A stretch of DNA of 6,851 nt from Coleofasciculus sp. S288 (GTDB lineage Bacteria > Cyanobacteriota > Cyanobacteriia > Cyanobacteriales > Coleofasciculaceae), in the NCBI GenBank assembly GCA_020216575.1, contig JAIUYC010000204.1:1-6851 (forward strand). The letters run 5' to 3'. The first letter of the stretch is position 1. Each line of letters begins with the position of its first letter. The translations under genes and the position numbers were made by a program. Under the pieces are notes generated by a model. The model was not told the DNA's origin. It was given only the letters and a program-made list of their open reading frames with translations, and ran no database searches. Below are positions 5,576-6,851 of the stretch, one piece after another.

Positions 5576-6851
5576 TTAGCTAGCTTTCGGTACTAAACAG
5601 ACTAACTGTGCTTTGGGTTTCGCGCCAGGGTCGAGAATTTGAATTTTATTTTCCTGACACAGTTGGTCAATTAGTTGGTCAATTTGGGATTCATCAACAT
5701 CAGGAAACTGGCCGCTAGCATTTTGAATTAACGTTTGTCGCCCCAGAAATTGCTGGGTTATGACGAAATTCCACAAGAAATCTTTAACAGGCTCAAGGGA
5801 TGGAGGTTTAATAGGGCTAATTGGAACAATCTTCAAATCTTGCAATAAAGGACAATCATGCAAAACTTCAGATTCACGGATGAGGGCTTGTAAATTTTTC
5901 AAGCCAATAGTTTCGCCTCTAATAACGAAGTCTCCCTCACGCGCATCTTTCACCAAGTCGTAATAGGTGACTAGATATTGAACAGAGACTGGGTTTGGAG
6001 TGATTCGGTGATGAGGAGAACCTGTGAAGATTTTCGTATAAAGTTTATAACCCTTATTATTGGGTTTACCCATTCCTTCGGCGCGAATCAAGTAAAGAGT
6101 TTGGCACAAATTTTGCTCAACTGCCTTCCGGCAAGCTTCCATTACATGGAAAAAAGTACCCATGTTTTGGTCTTCTGTCCAAACAATTCCTATTCGTTCC
6201 GACTTGCCAGACATTTTATAGCTAAGTGAATAACTAGCAAATTTTGTTCCGGTAAGGAATGGAGTCTTTACTTCTTCTGCTTGCAATGCAGTTAATACTT
6301 CTTGCAGCATCTGAATTAATTCGGGTGAGGATTCCTGTCGAACTTTAGTAATTCTCTGCTGAACTTTATTAAAATCCTCAATCCATTTCAATTTGAAGTT
6401 GGCTAGCAACTCTTCACGATCGCTTTCATCGGTTTTATTTTTCTTCGTAGGTTGGAATGAGCCTTGTTGCCCGCCAGCGAGCCATTTTTTATAATCCTGA
6501 ACTACATCCCGACCAAACATTAGTGCTTCTCTAGGGTTAGTTTTACCCCGCTTAAATTCCTCTCCTAAAACTTGCTGAGTTAAAGGATAAATGGGAGAAT
6601 TGGGTTGGGGATTCGCTTGACTATGTATGGGGGAGAGACGAGTAGCCAGCAGTGATTCGGCATCCTTCAAGTTAATAGGTTTTAGATAAGCTTCTGTATC
6701 AATACGAGCTTTGTGAGACTGGTCAATACGACTCTCATTCTGTCTCCAGGTATCAGTAGTGATACTGATAATAACCAAAAAGTTATTGTTTTCGTCGTGA
6801 ATTTTAGTTTTAACGCTGAATAAGGTTTGTAAATCAGGAGAGCCATTAGGC
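5576..6851 (-). CDS. P-loop (STAND/AAA-like) ATPase, C-terminal part, with unknown domain and winged helix
   Basis: The reading frame is open to the window edge (24 more codons before the TTG at 6778), so the start and Walker motifs lie outside. Residues numbered from that TTG: 1-12 continue a hydrophobic strand (FLVIIS) followed by TxDTW, as after Walker B in STAND/AAA ATPases; 26-100 look like the helical lid, ending in GKTNPREAL (78-86) and a helix, a frequent ending of such ATPase domains. A Lys-rich linker and helix (110-165) follow. About 170-315 is an alpha/beta domain I cannot assign, with strand RIGIVW, helix, and strand LYLIRAEG. About 330-397 resembles a winged helix, suggesting DNA or partner binding. 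No membrane segment is seen. Same strand and 52 bp before the translocase gene, so likely co-transcribed; it may sense, load or gate that enzyme. ATPase assignment is by pattern only, since the P-loop is not visible. Confidence 0.7.
   Translation of the reverse strand, partial: PNGSPDLQTLFSVKTKIHDENNNFLVIISITTDTWRQNESRIDQSHKARIDTEAYLKPINLKDAESLLATRLSPIHSQANPQPNSPIYPLTQQVLGEEFKRGKTNPREALMFGRDVVQDYKKWLAGGQQGSFQPTKKNKTDESDREELLANFKLKWIEDFNKVQQRITKVRQESSPELIQMLQEVLTALQAEEVKTPFLTGTKFASYSLSYKMSGKSERIGIVWTEDQNMGTFFHVMEACRKAVEQNLCQTLYLIRAEGMGKPNNKGYKLYTKIFTGSPHHRITPNPVSVQYLVTYYDLVKDAREGDFVIRGETIGLKNLQALIRESEVLHDCPLLQDLKIVPISPIKPPSLEPVKDFLWNFVITQQFLGRQTLIQNASGQFPDVDESQIDQLIDQLCQENKIQILDPGAKPKAQLVCLVPKAS

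Noticed and set aside
5760..6229. Plus-strand frames inside the ATPase gene
   Set aside because: They are antisense to the ATPase reading frame, with no start signals or recognisable domains.
5524..6851. Absence of HIP1 sites and lower GC in the ATPase gene as proof of horizontal transfer
   Set aside because: At about one site per 760 bp in this window, fewer than two would be expected here, and the co-directional partner gene does carry HIP1 sites.

Overview
The window looks like chromosomal DNA of a cyanobacterium, probably a filamentous one with many repeats. Three things suggest this: nine HIP1 octamers (GCGATCGC, starting at 235, 379, 517, 1249, 1285, 2823, 3311, 3453 and 4673), far above chance; short heptamer repeats and hairpin repeats of a cyanobacterial style between genes; and a CtaA-like copper ATPase with a small FHA protein. 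The genus cannot be fixed from the sequence alone.

Layout. 1-1701 (+) is the 3' part of a P1B-type copper ATPase whose 5' end lies outside the window. 1702-2173 is non-coding and holds a GCGTCTC tandem repeat, a cluster of three small palindromes and an imperfect inverted repeat. 2174-2626 (+) encodes a 150-residue FHA-domain protein. 2627-2835 separates convergent genes and is packed with repeats: a heptamer repeat, a 51-bp inverted repeat, a likely minus-strand terminator and a 28-bp near-perfect hairpin. 2836-5523 (-) encodes an 895-residue fusion. 5576-6851 (-) encodes the C-terminal part of a P-loop ATPase that runs off the right edge.

The minus-strand pair is the notable part. The 895-residue protein joins, in order, an RNase D/DnaQ-like DEDDy 3'-5' exonuclease, a Cas4/RecB-like PD-(D/E)XK nuclease with a four-cysteine set typical of Fe-S nucleases, and a soluble FtsK/SpoIIIE-type motor that has its alpha and beta parts but no membrane anchor and no gamma winged helix. 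All visible catalytic motifs are intact. The gene lies 52 bp downstream of the ATPase gene in the same direction, so the two probably form an operon whose promoter and first gene(s) are beyond 6851. I infer a DNA-processing machine, in which an ATPase sensor or loader works with a translocating double nuclease, in anti-phage defence or DNA-end processing. The domain assignments come directly from the sequence; the biological role is inference. I do not recognise the pair as a named system.

The left half (copper ATPase, FHA protein) appears to be ordinary housekeeping and signalling sequence, with some repeat-derived oddities.
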